From Acidimicrobiia bacterium UBA4744 (GTDB taxonomy: Bacteria > Actinomycetota > Acidimicrobiia > Spongiisociales > UBA4744), in assembly GCA_002403855.1 (NCBI GenBank), contig DHIO01000022.1:64138-95004 (forward strand): a stretch of DNA of 30,867 nucleotides, read 5' to 3'. Under the pieces are notes generated by a model. The model saw only the letters and a program-made list of their open reading frames with translations. It did no database searches and had not been told where the DNA came from. Positions 23,073 through 30,867 of this stretch are shown here, one piece after another. Every line of letters begins with the position of its first letter. The first letter of the stretch is position 1. The position numbers and the translations under genes were made by a program.

Positions 23073-23458
23073 TTGCTTCTTCGGAAAGGAGCACTCGTAC
23101 GAGGTGGATCTGACTATCAGGGGCCACCCGATGCTCTCGAACGGTATGCCGCCGTCGTAGCAATGGCGGGTGAGGTCGTGAAGGGTGCAAAGAACCCCTA
23201 CACCTCACGCAACGGCCATATGTTCAGTTTCCTCGATGGGGAGGGAGCGATGGCATTGTGCCTGTCGGATGAACCGGCGGATCAGTACTCTCCAGATACG
23301 AGAGCGGCCCGGTCATACAGTACGGAAGCGTGATGAGAGGCTACGTCTCTATTCCCGACGACCTCCTGAGCGATACCGAGGAACTCGGCTCGTGGTTCGA
23401 GAAGGCATACGTGTGGATAGGAACCCTCGAACCGAAGGCGACCAAGAAGCAGTCCTGA
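23073..23458 (+). pseudogene. frameshifted TfoX-N-like small protein gene
   Basis: One frame gives RYAAVVAMAGEVVKG, then KNPYTSRNGHMFSFLDGEG and ALCLSDE before running into a stop at 23333. From about 23300 another frame continues with YESGPVIQYGSVMRGYVSIP, DDLLSDTEELGSWFEKAYVW, IGTLEPKATKKQS and TGA at 23456-23458. Together they form one protein of about 115 aa resembling conserved small proteins annotated as TfoX N-terminal-like, which typically end in KPKPTKK. The shift lies near 23283-23305. The N-terminus is also unclear: AAAGGAG (23086-23091) precedes a GTG at 23103 in another frame, hinting at a second shift. A decaying gene or indel errors. Function unknown. Confidence 0.65.
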
Positions 23459-23563
23459 CCCGACCCCTCGACTCAGACTCGGACCTGCGTGGGTCGGCGG
23501 TGCACCTCGACAAGTGCGATGTGCTTCGCATTACGGTGATGGCAGCCTGGACAGGAGGAAGAA

Positions 23564-24250
23564 GTGAAGGAGGAGGACTACGACAGGGAACTCGCACGGG
23601 TCATAGACCACACGCTGCTCAGGACGGACGCGAAGAAAGAGGACTTTGATCGCGTATGCGAGGAGGCGAAGCGATACCACTTCAGATCGGTATGCGTCTT
23701 CTCCGGCGATGTCGAGTACGTGGCACAGAGGCTCAAGGGTTCGGACGTGATCCCCATAGCTGTGGTGGGTTTCCCACACGGCCAGATGACACCCGTCGCC
23801 AAGGCCTTCGAGGCTCACGATGCCATCGTGAACCGCGGCGCCCAGGAGATCGACATGGTGATCCACGTCAGCGCCATCAAGAGCAAGCATTACATTCTCG
23901 TCCTCGAGGACATCCAGCAGGTGGTCAAGGCCTGCGGTGAGAAACCCGTGAAGGTGATCATCGAGACGGCTCTCCTCACGGACACCGAGAAGATCGCCGC
24001 ATGTTGCCTTGCGAAGACCGCAGGGGCGCGCTTCATCAAGACGTCCACCGGCAAGGAAGAGGGGGGAGCGACCGTCGAGGACGTGCGCCTCATGCGCGAG
24101 GTCGTCGGCGATGAGGTTCTCATCAAGGCCAGCGGCGGCGTCAACTCGAAGGAGTTCGCCTACGAGCTCATCAAGGCCGGCGCCGATCGCATCGGCACGA
24201 GCAACTCGGTCACAATCGTGACGGGTAGAACCGCCGAAGACGGTTACTGA
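23564..24250 (+). CDS. deoC: deoxyribose-phosphate aldolase
   Basis: 228 aa. A class I aldolase that splits 2-deoxyribose-5-phosphate into acetaldehyde and glyceraldehyde-3-phosphate in deoxynucleoside catabolism. The catalytic set is complete: D97 in EIDMVIHVSAIK, Schiff-base K159 in ARFIKTSTG and K188 in VLIKASGG. Length fits the family. GTG 23564 follows AGGAGG at 5 nt, so the start is firm. By my count it has 18 Lys against 13 Arg, and it uses AGG and ATA codons more than the arginine-rich, CGN-using neighbours, which hints at transfer. No other deo genes (phosphorylase, phosphopentomutase) are adjacent. Confidence 0.95.
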   Translation: MKEEDYDRELARVIDHTLLRTDAKKEDFDRVCEEAKRYHFRSVCVFSGDVEYVAQRLKGSDVIPIAVVGFPHGQMTPVAKAFEAHDAIVNRGAQEIDMVIHVSAIKSKHYILVLEDIQQVVKACGEKPVKVIIETALLTDTEKIAACCLAKTAGARFIKTSTGKEEGGATVEDVRLMREVVGDEVLIKASGGVNSKEFAYELIKAGADRIGTSNSVTIVTGRTAEDGY

Positions 24251-24285
24251 CCGCTCAAGGCTCCCCGGAGGCCTGGGTGCGGGTG

Positions 24286-24351
24286 CCGGAGGGGATTGGG
24301 GACACCGGGCTGCTTTTGTCGGCTTGCCCCAACCGACGTCACACCCTCCGG
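24286..24351. other. nested inverted repeats between convergent genes
   Basis: CCGGAGGG (24286-24293) pairs with CCCTCCGG (24344-24351). Inside, TTGGGG can pair with CCCCAA or GTCGG with CCGAC. It lies in the 278-nt gap between deoC and the convergent TPR gene and may end either transcript. The remainder of the gap shows nothing. Confidence 0.35.
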
Positions 24352-24528
24352 TGCCCCAAGCGTTTCCTGATGCTGAGTCCGGTTGGGTGGCGGGCAGCAC
24401 GGAAGGTCGAGACCGTCCGAACTGGCCCGACCACCCCCAATGGCTGCCCCGTGAGATCGCGCAGGTCTCGGTGACGATCGTTGACACCCCAGGTCGGCTA
24501 CCGGCCACCCCGATGCCCCTCCTCCAGC

Positions 24529-25608
24529 TCAGGCGCGGGTGATGCCCAGCAACTCGGCCGATCCGTTGAGGAACTCCCGGCGGATCTCTTCATCCCGTAT
24601 GGAGCCGGCAATGTCCTCAGTGATCCGCCGCCCCACCTCCCGGACGGCGGTAGCCTCATCGGCTCTCCCGAGCACCTCAAGCGAGGTAGCCTGCGCACCC
24701 TTGATGTCGAGCATCAGCCGCGACAGTTGCTGCTCGATGGCCATCTGCTCGGCGTCCGAAAGCAGTTCTAGAGCGGCCTCGTGTTTCCCGGCCGCCGCCT
24801 CGATAGCGGCTCCGGTCAGAGGCAGAAACACGTACCAGTCGCGCATCTGCCGATTATGCACGTAGTCGACCATCTCGGTGTGCAGCTGCCGGGCGTCGTC
24901 AACTCTTTCCTCGGCCAGTGCCACCAAGGCCAAACCCCGCAGGGCCTGTGGGCGCATCAAATGCATGGGGGCGGTGGGCACGGTGAGCGCCTTCTCGAAC
25001 AGTTCTTTGGCGTCATCCACCCGACCGGCGGCCATCGAACACAGCCCAATCTCCGCCCACAGCTGCGCCCCGAAGTTGAGTCCCGTCGGTTTGGTCATCA
25101 CGTTGAGGGTGCGATCGTGGAAGGCCTGGGCGGTTTCGAGCAGGTTCCCGCCCATCTGCTGATAGCACGTGCCGGTTACACACAGCCCGAGGGCCTGCAG
25201 AGCGGGGATTCCAATAGCGTCGGCCGCCGCCATGGCCCGGCGGAAAAGACCAAGGGCCTCTTCGAGGGCACCCTGGCGCATCGCCAACTGCCCTTGCATA
25301 ACCGCGGCCAGGACCTCGGAATCACGCGCGCCGATCTGCAGAGCGATCTCCATGCCCCTTTCTATCGCCGCCAGCGCTTCGCCGAAGTCGCCGTTTCGCA
25401 TGTGACACGTTGGGAGCACCAGGGTGAGGAGCTCCGCCTGATACTTCAAGTTCCCGAGCTGCTCCGCCGTAGCCAGAGCTTGGTTGGCACTCTCGAGCGC
25501 TTCGTCGAATTGCGTCATGAGCATCAGGCTGTTGGCGAGATGCGACATCCCGAAGAGGGTGGCGTCGGTCTGGTCGAGTTCCTCACCCAGCTGGGTGATC
25601 TGATCCAT
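24529..25608 (-). CDS. TPR-repeat protein, C-terminal part of a split cyclase
   Basis: 359 aa from ATG 25608, made of tandem helical TPR-like repeats such as EALESANQALATAEQLGNLK and EALGLFRRAMAAADAIG. It has no enzymatic domain. The ATG shares one base with the TAA of the upstream cyclase gene (TAATG), and GAGG stands 10 nt upstream within it. In related actinobacterial proteins the TPR region continues directly from the AAA domain in one chain. Inserting a single base at the junction would join the frames as VVSYMDQITQLGEELDQTD, a normal TPR helix. So this is either a separately reinitiated subunit or the product of a one-base deletion. Confidence 0.75.
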   Translation of the reverse strand: MDQITQLGEELDQTDATLFGMSHLANSLMLMTQFDEALESANQALATAEQLGNLKYQAELLTLVLPTCHMRNGDFGEALAAIERGMEIALQIGARDSEVLAAVMQGQLAMRQGALEEALGLFRRAMAAADAIGIPALQALGLCVTGTCYQQMGGNLLETAQAFHDRTLNVMTKPTGLNFGAQLWAEIGLCSMAAGRVDDAKELFEKALTVPTAPMHLMRPQALRGLALVALAEERVDDARQLHTEMVDYVHNRQMRDWYVFLPLTGAAIEAAAGKHEAALELLSDAEQMAIEQQLSRLMLDIKGAQATSLEVLGRADEATAVREVGRRITEDIAGSIRDEEIRREFLNGSAELLGITRA

Positions 25609-28187
25609 TAGGAGACCACCTCGTTGAACTCGGCGTGGGCGGTCCGCAGGAAGCACTGGTTCATGGAGTTCTCGATCAGAGCGTCTCCGTCGTCGTCGGC
25701 CTTGGCGAGTTCTTCGGCTGTCGCCAGGTCCGCAAGCGCTTCCTCGCGCTGGTCGAAGAAGAAGCCCTTGAGCAGAGCCTTCTTGTTGAGCCCGGACACG
25801 TGCATGGCAGTGTCCTGCCGGGTTTCGCCGATGGCCAGCAGACGGTCATAGGCCTCGGCCGCTCCCTGCAGGTCGAAGCTGAACTCGCGTGCCTTGCCGA
25901 GGGTTTCGAGAGCCCTCCTCAGCAGGTCCGGGTCACCTTCGTCTCCGAGGATCTCGATCGCTTTATCGGCCCGCTCGACGGCCTCCGCTACGGCGTACAA
26001 GCCGGCTGCACGTTCGGCGGCCGCCACCAGGTACGGAACCGCCTTGTCGCGTTGCCGGGAACGGAGCAGGTGATCGGCGATGTCCTCGACCTGTTCAGGG
26101 TGGAGCCGTTCGAGGAAGTCGGCCAATGATGCGTGCCATTGGCGGCGGCTCTTCAGGAGGATCGTTTCGTAGACGGCGCCGGCGACCAAAGCATGCTTGA
26201 ACTGGAACACCCGTTTGGGGACGCGGGCGATCTCGTCGACGAGTTCACGACGCTGGAGTTCGACGAGTGCGGTATCAATCCCCCCGGGGTCGGTCACCAG
26301 CGCCGAGAGTCGGTCGAACTGGAACTCCCGCCCCACGACGCTGGCGGCCTGGGCGACGGTTCGCACGCTGTCGTCGAGTCGATCTAGGCGGGAGATCAGG
26401 ACCGCGGACAAGGTGGCAGGGACGGGGAAGTCGGCCAAAGGGCGGGGGGCGACCCACCGGCCGTCCTCCTGAACGACGAGACCATCGTCGATCATCGAGC
26501 GGATGACTTCCTCGATGTAGAAGGGGTTGCCGCCGGATTTCTCGAGGATGAGGTCGCGGACGGCGTCGGTCAGACCGTCGACATCGAGGAGTGAGGCGAT
26601 GAGCTTGCGGCTGTTGTCGACCGGAAGGGGGTCGAGCGAAACGGTTCGGTAGCGGTGCGGGTAGTCACGGCTTGCGGTTTCGTGGACCTTCCAGGAGATC
26701 TCTTGTCTGTGCGGCCGGAACAGGAAGATGAGCAGCAGGTTGGCCCGGTCGGTGAGTCCCATCAGGTCGGTGGCGAGGTCGATCGAGGCCGAGTCTGCCC
26801 AGTGAAGGTCCTCGAAGACGATGACCAGGGGTTGCCGGGAGGCGGCGGCTTCGACGAGATCGAGGGTTGCCTTGAAGATCTCCGCCTGTAATCGGCCCGG
26901 GTCGAGATAGCCGACCCGGTGTGCGTGGGTTTCGGGGAGGTCGAGGCCGAGCAGAGCGGCGACGAACGGAGCGACTTCGTGCGCCCGGCCGGGAAGGGCA
27001 CGGCCGACTGCAGTCTCGATCGTTGCGAACCTGTTCTCGTCGGTTGGCAGGTCGATCAGGCTGCGGAGGATTTCCTGCACGGGAGCGTAGGGGGTGGCCG
27101 TCTCGAACGAGAGTGATCGCCCTTGGTGCCAGCCGATGTTCTGGAGGACGTCATCGGATTCGAGTTGATCGCGCAGCTCCGAGACCAGGCGAGTCTTACC
27201 GAGGCCGGGTTCACCGATGACCGAGACGATGCTGCCGTGTCCGACGGCGAAGGGGTCGAAGGCATCGCGTAGGTCGGCAAGTTCTGCGTCGCGGCCGATC
27301 AGCTTCGACCGGAGTCCTTCGATTCCGCGCTGGGTGCCGAGCCGGCCGCGGGAGCGGACGACCCGGTATGAGTTCACCGGTTCGGCGCGGCCTTTGACGT
27401 CGATGGCGCCCAGCTCTTCGAAGTCGAAAAGGTGGGCGACGAACTCATGGGTCTGAGCGGAGGCCTGCACAGTGCCGGGGGTGGCGGTTTGCTCCATGCG
27501 GGCGGCGACGTTGACGGCGTCACCCATCACCGTGTACTCGACTCGCAGGTCGGATCCGACGGCGCCGACGACCACCAGTCCCGTGTTGATGCCGACCCGC
27601 ACGTCAATGTCGATACCCCAGTCGCGCCGGACCTGTTCCTTGTAGGGTCCGATCGCTTCGATGATCTCGAGGCCGGCCCGTACGGCACGCTCAGGATCGT
27701 CTTCGTGGGTGATGGGAGCGCCGAAGAAGGCGAGGATGGCGTCTCCGAGCAGCCGGGCCACGGTACCCTCGTATCGGTAGACGGGGGCGATGAGATGCTC
27801 GAAGGCGCCGTTCATGATGTCGGCCCATTCTTCGGGGTCGAGTGTCTCAGCAGCCGTGGTAGAGCCCTTGATGTCGCAGAACAGCATGGTGACGGTGCGG
27901 CGTTCGCCCTTCATCTCGCCCCGGGCAGCAGCGTCCTGGAGTTTGGCGGCGAGGTCGGCAGGCATGAACCGGCGGACCGGGTCATCGGTGGTCTCGACCG
28001 CTGCGGTGGTCTCGACCGCAGGGGCCGGGGTGGGCCGGCCGGCCGGGTGCCCGCAAGTCGGGCAGAACGCCGCCCCGTCGGGTAGGTCGGATCCGCAGTT
28101 GACGCAGGTCTTCGTGAGCGGCGTGCCGCAGTTCATGCAGAATGCCGCACCGGCCGGGTTGTCCGTACCACAATTCGAACAGTTCAT
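25608..28187 (-). CDS. zinc-ribbon class III adenylate/guanylate cyclase with AAA ATPase
   Basis: An 859-aa signalling protein. Two N-terminal zinc ribbons use C3/C6/C17/C20 and C28/C31/C42/C45. The class III cyclase domain (about 95-275) has metal aspartates D105 in FCDIKGST and D149 in LLGDAILAFFG, and N226/R230 in GDAVNVAARME, so the catalytic core looks intact. A STAND-type AAA ATPase follows, with Walker A GEPGLGKTR (325-333) and Walker B VIVFEDLHWAD (455-465). Early TPR-like helices run to the TAA at 25608-25610. The ATG at 28187 follows GGAGG at 5 nt. Such proteins are abundant in some Actinobacteria. The chain stops in mid-TPR and the rest is in the overlapping next gene. It is divergent from the AAA_28 gene. 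Confidence 0.9.
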   Translation of the reverse strand: MNCSNCGTDNPAGAAFCMNCGTPLTKTCVNCGSDLPDGAAFCPTCGHPAGRPTPAPAVETTAAVETTDDPVRRFMPADLAAKLQDAAARGEMKGERRTVTMLFCDIKGSTTAAETLDPEEWADIMNGAFEHLIAPVYRYEGTVARLLGDAILAFFGAPITHEDDPERAVRAGLEIIEAIGPYKEQVRRDWGIDIDVRVGINTGLVVVGAVGSDLRVEYTVMGDAVNVAARMEQTATPGTVQASAQTHEFVAHLFDFEELGAIDVKGRAEPVNSYRVVRSRGRLGTQRGIEGLRSKLIGRDAELADLRDAFDPFAVGHGSIVSVIGEPGLGKTRLVSELRDQLESDDVLQNIGWHQGRSLSFETATPYAPVQEILRSLIDLPTDENRFATIETAVGRALPGRAHEVAPFVAALLGLDLPETHAHRVGYLDPGRLQAEIFKATLDLVEAAASRQPLVIVFEDLHWADSASIDLATDLMGLTDRANLLLIFLFRPHRQEISWKVHETASRDYPHRYRTVSLDPLPVDNSRKLIASLLDVDGLTDAVRDLILEKSGGNPFYIEEVIRSMIDDGLVVQEDGRWVAPRPLADFPVPATLSAVLISRLDRLDDSVRTVAQAASVVGREFQFDRLSALVTDPGGIDTALVELQRRELVDEIARVPKRVFQFKHALVAGAVYETILLKSRRQWHASLADFLERLHPEQVEDIADHLLRSRQRDKAVPYLVAAAERAAGLYAVAEAVERADKAIEILGDEGDPDLLRRALETLGKAREFSFDLQGAAEAYDRLLAIGETRQDTAMHVSGLNKKALLKGFFFDQREEALADLATAEELAKADDDGDALIENSMNQCFLRTAHAEFNEVVS

Positions 28188-28352
28188 GGCGCCTCCGTGG
28201 TGCGAGGACTGTAGTTGACGTATCGTGCTAGCGGCCTACTCCAGGGTGTCCCGGTGGCGATCCGTTGGCTTTCTCCTCTGTTGCGGGCTGCCCACGGATC
28301 TTCTGCAGGCGAACAAACCAGGGAAACCAGTGGCGGGGTTGCACCCATGATT

Positions 28353-28358
28353 TAGATT
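28353..28358 (+). promoter_or_regulatory. -10 element of the AAA_28-type gene
   Basis: TAGATT lies 6 nt before TTG 28365 and 12 nt before ATG 28371, which is compatible with a leaderless TTG or a very short leader to the ATG. Confidence 0.35.
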
Positions 28359-28370
28359 TGGGGGTTGCGA

Positions 28371-28982
28371 ATGCCTCAGGACTCTCCGCACGAGTTCAGA
28401 ACGACTGACCTGGACGTCGTTCTCCTGTCAACTCGTTTCCGTGTCCAGACGAACTGGCATGTGATAACGGGCGCGCCCTCCTGTGGCAAAACGACCCTCA
28501 TCAATCTGCTGGCCGACAAAGGATTCCGGACGGTTCCTGAGGGCGCGCGGCAGTACATGGAGAGCGAGATGGCCCGAGGGCGAACAATCGATGAGATCCA
28601 CAAGAAGGGGGCAGCCCTACAACGTCGCGTTGCGGACCTGCAACTCAGTATCGAGCGCGGACTACGAGCGAATGATGTCGCCTTCCTGGACGGAGCCGTT
28701 CCAGGATCCCTCGCGTGGTTCCGGGTCTTCGGGCTGAACCCGAATGAGGTTCTGCCCCGGTGCTTCCGCCATCGTTACGCTTCTGTATTCGTGCTCGACC
28801 GACTACCTCTTCGGCCGAACGGTCTCAGATTCGAGGATGACGCTCATGCAGGGTTCTTGGATGAGTGGATCGCCCGTGACTACGGCGCCCTGGGATACAG
28901 CGTCGTGAGGGTGCCCGTATTGGCGCCGGAAGAGCGGCTCGGGTTCGTTCTCGAGAGGCTTGCCGTGCCGGAACTGCCGTAG
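28371..28982 (+). CDS. AAA_28-type P-loop ATPase/kinase-like protein
   Basis: A 203-aa P-loop NTPase. Walker A is VITGAPSCGKTTLINLL (31-47), followed directly by GFRTVPEGARQYMESEM (51-67), the pattern of the AAA_28 group (PF13521), related to NadR-like nucleotide or metabolite kinases. The Walker B-like strand is DVAFLDGAVPGSLAWF, and the C-terminal strand YSVVRVPVLAPEERLGFVLE closes the fold. Single domain, no membrane segment. The ATG at 28371 is preceded by GGGGG; an in-frame TTG at 28365 is possible. It is divergent from the cyclase gene. The substrate is unknown; ATP binding is secure, kinase activity is inferred. Confidence 0.8.
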   Translation: MPQDSPHEFRTTDLDVVLLSTRFRVQTNWHVITGAPSCGKTTLINLLADKGFRTVPEGARQYMESEMARGRTIDEIHKKGAALQRRVADLQLSIERGLRANDVAFLDGAVPGSLAWFRVFGLNPNEVLPRCFRHRYASVFVLDRLPLRPNGLRFEDDAHAGFLDEWIARDYGALGYSVVRVPVLAPEERLGFVLERLAVPELP

Positions 28983-29106
28983 TCTCTGGTGATCGGCGTG
29001 GCCGCCGCCGAAAGGTCGTGGAGTCACCATGCCGCTATGACCGAATCATCGGATTGGCGGCCGGCGGGCCGCCGCACCGGCCACCCAGCCACCGACTCGG
29101 AGCTGC

Positions 29107-29286
29107 TCAATCGAATGGCTCTGTCGGAGGCACTTCCAGTGGGCGGAAATGGACGCCGGGTTCGGGGTGCTCCCGCATGCCATGGCCTTCCTTGTCCCAG
29201 TGACCCGCTCGTTCACGTCGGCGAAGAAACCGGTTGAGGCCGACCATTCCCAAGACAAACGCCGCAGCGGCAATCAGACCAGGCAC
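29107..29286 (-). CDS. 59-aa single-span membrane protein
   Basis: From GTG 29286, with AGGGAG 6 nt upstream, the frame reads a membrane helix, PGLIAAAAFVLGMVGLNRFL (residues 2-21), then RRRERAGHWDKEGHGMREHP and an acidic, Pro-rich tail ending in EPFD. The positive cluster after the helix predicts a cytosolic C-terminus. A longer frame from ATG 29319 has no ribosome site. The family is not recognised. It follows the minus-strand decarboxylase at 149 nt, with a GC-rich hairpin between them, so it probably has its own promoter. Confidence 0.6.
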   Translation of the reverse strand: MPGLIAAAAFVLGMVGLNRFLRRRERAGHWDKEGHGMREHPEPGVHFRPLEVPPTEPFD

Positions 29287-29380
29287 GACAAGCTCCCTGT
29301 CAGATGGTGGACACTTCAAGATAGTCCTGGTGGGGTCCTCGAAAGCCGATGCCGGACGCTACTGCCCAAGCTGCAGGCAC

Positions 29381-29402
29381 GAGGCCGGTGAGCGCCGGCC
29401 TC
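29381..29402. terminator. GC-rich hairpin downstream of the decarboxylase
   Basis: GAGGCCGG (29381-29388) and CCGGCCTC (29395-29402) form a perfect 8-bp stem with a 6-nt loop, 34 nt past the decarboxylase stop. A likely terminator, but without a T-run. Confidence 0.45.
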
Positions 29403-29435
29403 CGCCCGGCCGCTGGATGTGTGCGGTTGGGTGGG

Positions 29436-30867
29436 CTAGCGAAGCGAGTCGGGTCGGAGTGTGGTGTCGAGGATACGTCCGAGTCGTACCGTTTCGGCTG
29501 CCATTTCCTCCATTGTGTCCGCTTCGGTTCGGAAGTTCACGATGCAGGTGCGCAGTGCGAATCGGCCATCTACGACCGCATTGGAGGGGAACACCTTGCC
29601 CCCGAGTTGGATGTCGAACATCAGTCGCTCGTTGAGGACGTTCAGGTACTCGTCGATATCCGTCCGTCCCGCCAGGTCCTCGGGGACATAGCGGAAGCAG
29701 GTAATCGACAGTCCCGGGTCGGTCACCGGCTCGAGGTCCGGGTGGTCCACGACGAGTTCGTGGAGATAGCGAGCGAGCGCCACATCGTGGGTGATGCGTC
29801 GTTCGTAGGCGTCCCAGCCGTGAGCGAGCAGCGAAACCCAGATCTTCAGCGCCGCGAAGGGGCGGGAGAATTGCGGGCTGAGCTGATAGATGTCGAGTCC
29901 CCACCCGGTGTATTCGTTGTCGCTGACAATGTACGAGGCTTCCACGGCGAACGCATCCGCCAGATGGGTGGGGTCGCGCACGAGGATGCAGGCTCCTGCG
30001 ATCGGGGTGTACAGCCACTTGTGGGGGTCGAACCCGATCGAGTCTGCCCGTCCGATGCCGTCAAAGAGATGGCGAAGTTGTGAGGTGAGCGCAACCGGCC
30101 CCCCGTACGCGGCGTCCACGTGGAACCAGATCTTGTGTTGGGCACACACGTCGGCGATGTCTCCAAGGGGATCGATCGCTCCTGTGCCGGTTGTTCCCGC
30201 AGTGCCGACGACTGCGATCGGGCGATACCCGGCTGCGATGTCGGTGGTGATCGTTGCCCTTAGTGCGTCGATGTCCATACGCAGGCTGCCGTCGGTAGCG
30301 ACCCGGCGGATTCCGGTTTCGCCGATACCGAGCATCTGTGTGGCTCGGTCGATCGTGTCATGAACCTCGGACGACACATACACGGTCAGTTGAGGACCGC
30401 CCCGCAATCCTTGCCCTCTCACATCCCATCCCGCGCACTGCGTGCGCGCCAGTGTGATGCCGATCAGGTTCGTCATGGCTCCGCCGGATGCAACGTATCC
30501 GGTTGCGCCATCCGGCATTCCGAGCCGATCTGCGAACCACTTCATCAGATGTTGCTCGATCTCGGTTGCGGCCGGGGACAGGCGCCACCCGCCACTGTTC
30601 TGATTGAGTCCGGCGGCGATCAGGTCGGCCGCGGCGCCCGGTACGGTCCCGGCACCCGAGATGTAGCCAAGGAATCCCGGATGGCCCGGATACATCGATT
30701 CGTCGAAGACCATCTGCTGCAAGTGGGTCACGAGATCGTTGATCGGCATCGGGTCGCGAGGAACGTCCCTTGTGACCGTAGCCCTCACATCGGCAGCCGA
30801 CCGGTCACGCGCGACTGGCAGATCGTCGTGGAGCCGATCGAGCAACTCAGCCCAAATGTCGACCACC
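29436..30867 (-). CDS. PLP-dependent decarboxylase (partial, continues past right edge)
   Basis: 476 visible residues of a group II pyridoxal-dependent decarboxylase, close to aromatic-L-amino-acid decarboxylases. Numbering within the window, PGHPGFLGYISGAGTVPG (60-77) is the typical substrate-binding start, HVDAAYGG (249-256) holds the PLP-contacting D251, and K283 in GFDPHKWLYTP is the Schiff-base lysine. The catalytic region is complete to the C-terminus. A GTG occurs at 30866, but the family normally has a further N-terminal helix, so the true start probably lies outside. It keeps the classical AAYG motif, unlike the paralogue at 882-2273. Likely amine formation from an aromatic or related amino acid. 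Confidence 0.88.
   Translation of the reverse strand, partial: VVDIWAELLDRLHDDLPVARDRSAADVRATVTRDVPRDPMPINDLVTHLQQMVFDESMYPGHPGFLGYISGAGTVPGAAADLIAAGLNQNSGGWRLSPAATEIEQHLMKWFADRLGMPDGATGYVASGGAMTNLIGITLARTQCAGWDVRGQGLRGGPQLTVYVSSEVHDTIDRATQMLGIGETGIRRVATDGSLRMDIDALRATITTDIAAGYRPIAVVGTAGTTGTGAIDPLGDIADVCAQHKIWFHVDAAYGGPVALTSQLRHLFDGIGRADSIGFDPHKWLYTPIAGACILVRDPTHLADAFAVEASYIVSDNEYTGWGLDIYQLSPQFSRPFAALKIWVSLLAHGWDAYERRITHDVALARYLHELVVDHPDLEPVTDPGLSITCFRYVPEDLAGRTDIDEYLNVLNERLMFDIQLGGKVFPSNAVVDGRFALRTCIVNFRTEADTMEEMAAETVRLGRILDTTLRPDSLR

Noticed and set aside
23531..24508. 325-aa minus-strand frame over deoC
   Set aside because: Antisense to a complete deoC with all catalytic residues and an ideal ribosome site.
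24781..25611. 276-aa plus-strand frame over the TPR gene
   Set aside because: Antisense to clear TPR repeats; no start signal and no domain.
1..30867. tRNA, rRNA, CRISPR arrays, insertion sequences, integrase or phage genes
   Set aside because: None were recognised by eye. No regular repeat-spacer pattern and no transposase or recombinase motifs were found.

Overview
The window comes from a high-GC actinobacterium. The signs are arginine-rich proteins, many GTG and TTG starts, an F420-type luciferase-like oxidoreductase, an AfsR/SARP-type regulator, a DUF222-HNH (13E12-type) gene and promoters typical of leaderless actinobacterial mRNAs. A lineage near Acidimicrobiia is plausible, but the sequence alone does not fix it. 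No rRNA, tRNA, CRISPR array, transposase or integrase was recognised, so this reads as chromosome with scattered accessory genes.

Left third (1-10.3 kb): a GNAT acetyltransferase faces a PLP-dependent decarboxylase. Then come two minus-strand membrane proteins, one of only 37 aa, and a KamA-type radical-SAM aminomutase. The most distinctive operon follows at 5065-7108: a small HAD-fold protein, a half-length ADP-ribosylglycohydrolase and a full-length ADP-ribosylglycohydrolase, each pair overlapping by GTGA. After a small conserved hypothetical and a strong intrinsic terminator come an F420-type oxidoreductase, whose start is preceded by a perfect 23-bp palindrome, and a convergent type II NADH dehydrogenase.

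Middle (10.3-21.2 kb): a gene-free stretch holds a 114-nt element closed by a 21-bp stem, the best candidate here for an undescribed structured RNA or a small palindromic element. Next are a PLDc_N-type mini membrane protein, a frameshifted two-TM protein and a 1224-aa regulator joining a SARP DNA-binding region, a class III cyclase, an NB-ARC/STAND ATPase and TPRs. LtrA and a lipoprotein trypsin-like protease are divergent. A VapBC pair, a decayed DUF4262 gene and a DUF222-HNH gene follow. The last has a perfect LexA/SOS-box consensus lying over its start codon.

Right third (21.2-30.9 kb): an Fe-S-domain protein, a three-TM membrane protein, a frameshifted TfoX-like gene, a lysine-rich deoC, and a second cyclase with zinc ribbons, AAA ATPase and TPRs. 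This cyclase is split in two by a TAATG stop/start overlap. An AAA_28-type ATPase, a 59-aa membrane protein and a second PLP decarboxylase running off the right edge complete the window.

Three themes recur. Two large cyclase-STAND-TPR signalling proteins lie in the same 17 kb. Seven starts carry TANNNT 6-8 nt upstream, the layout of leaderless transcripts. Four genes are broken or split in frame, which means either local decay or indel errors in the assembly.
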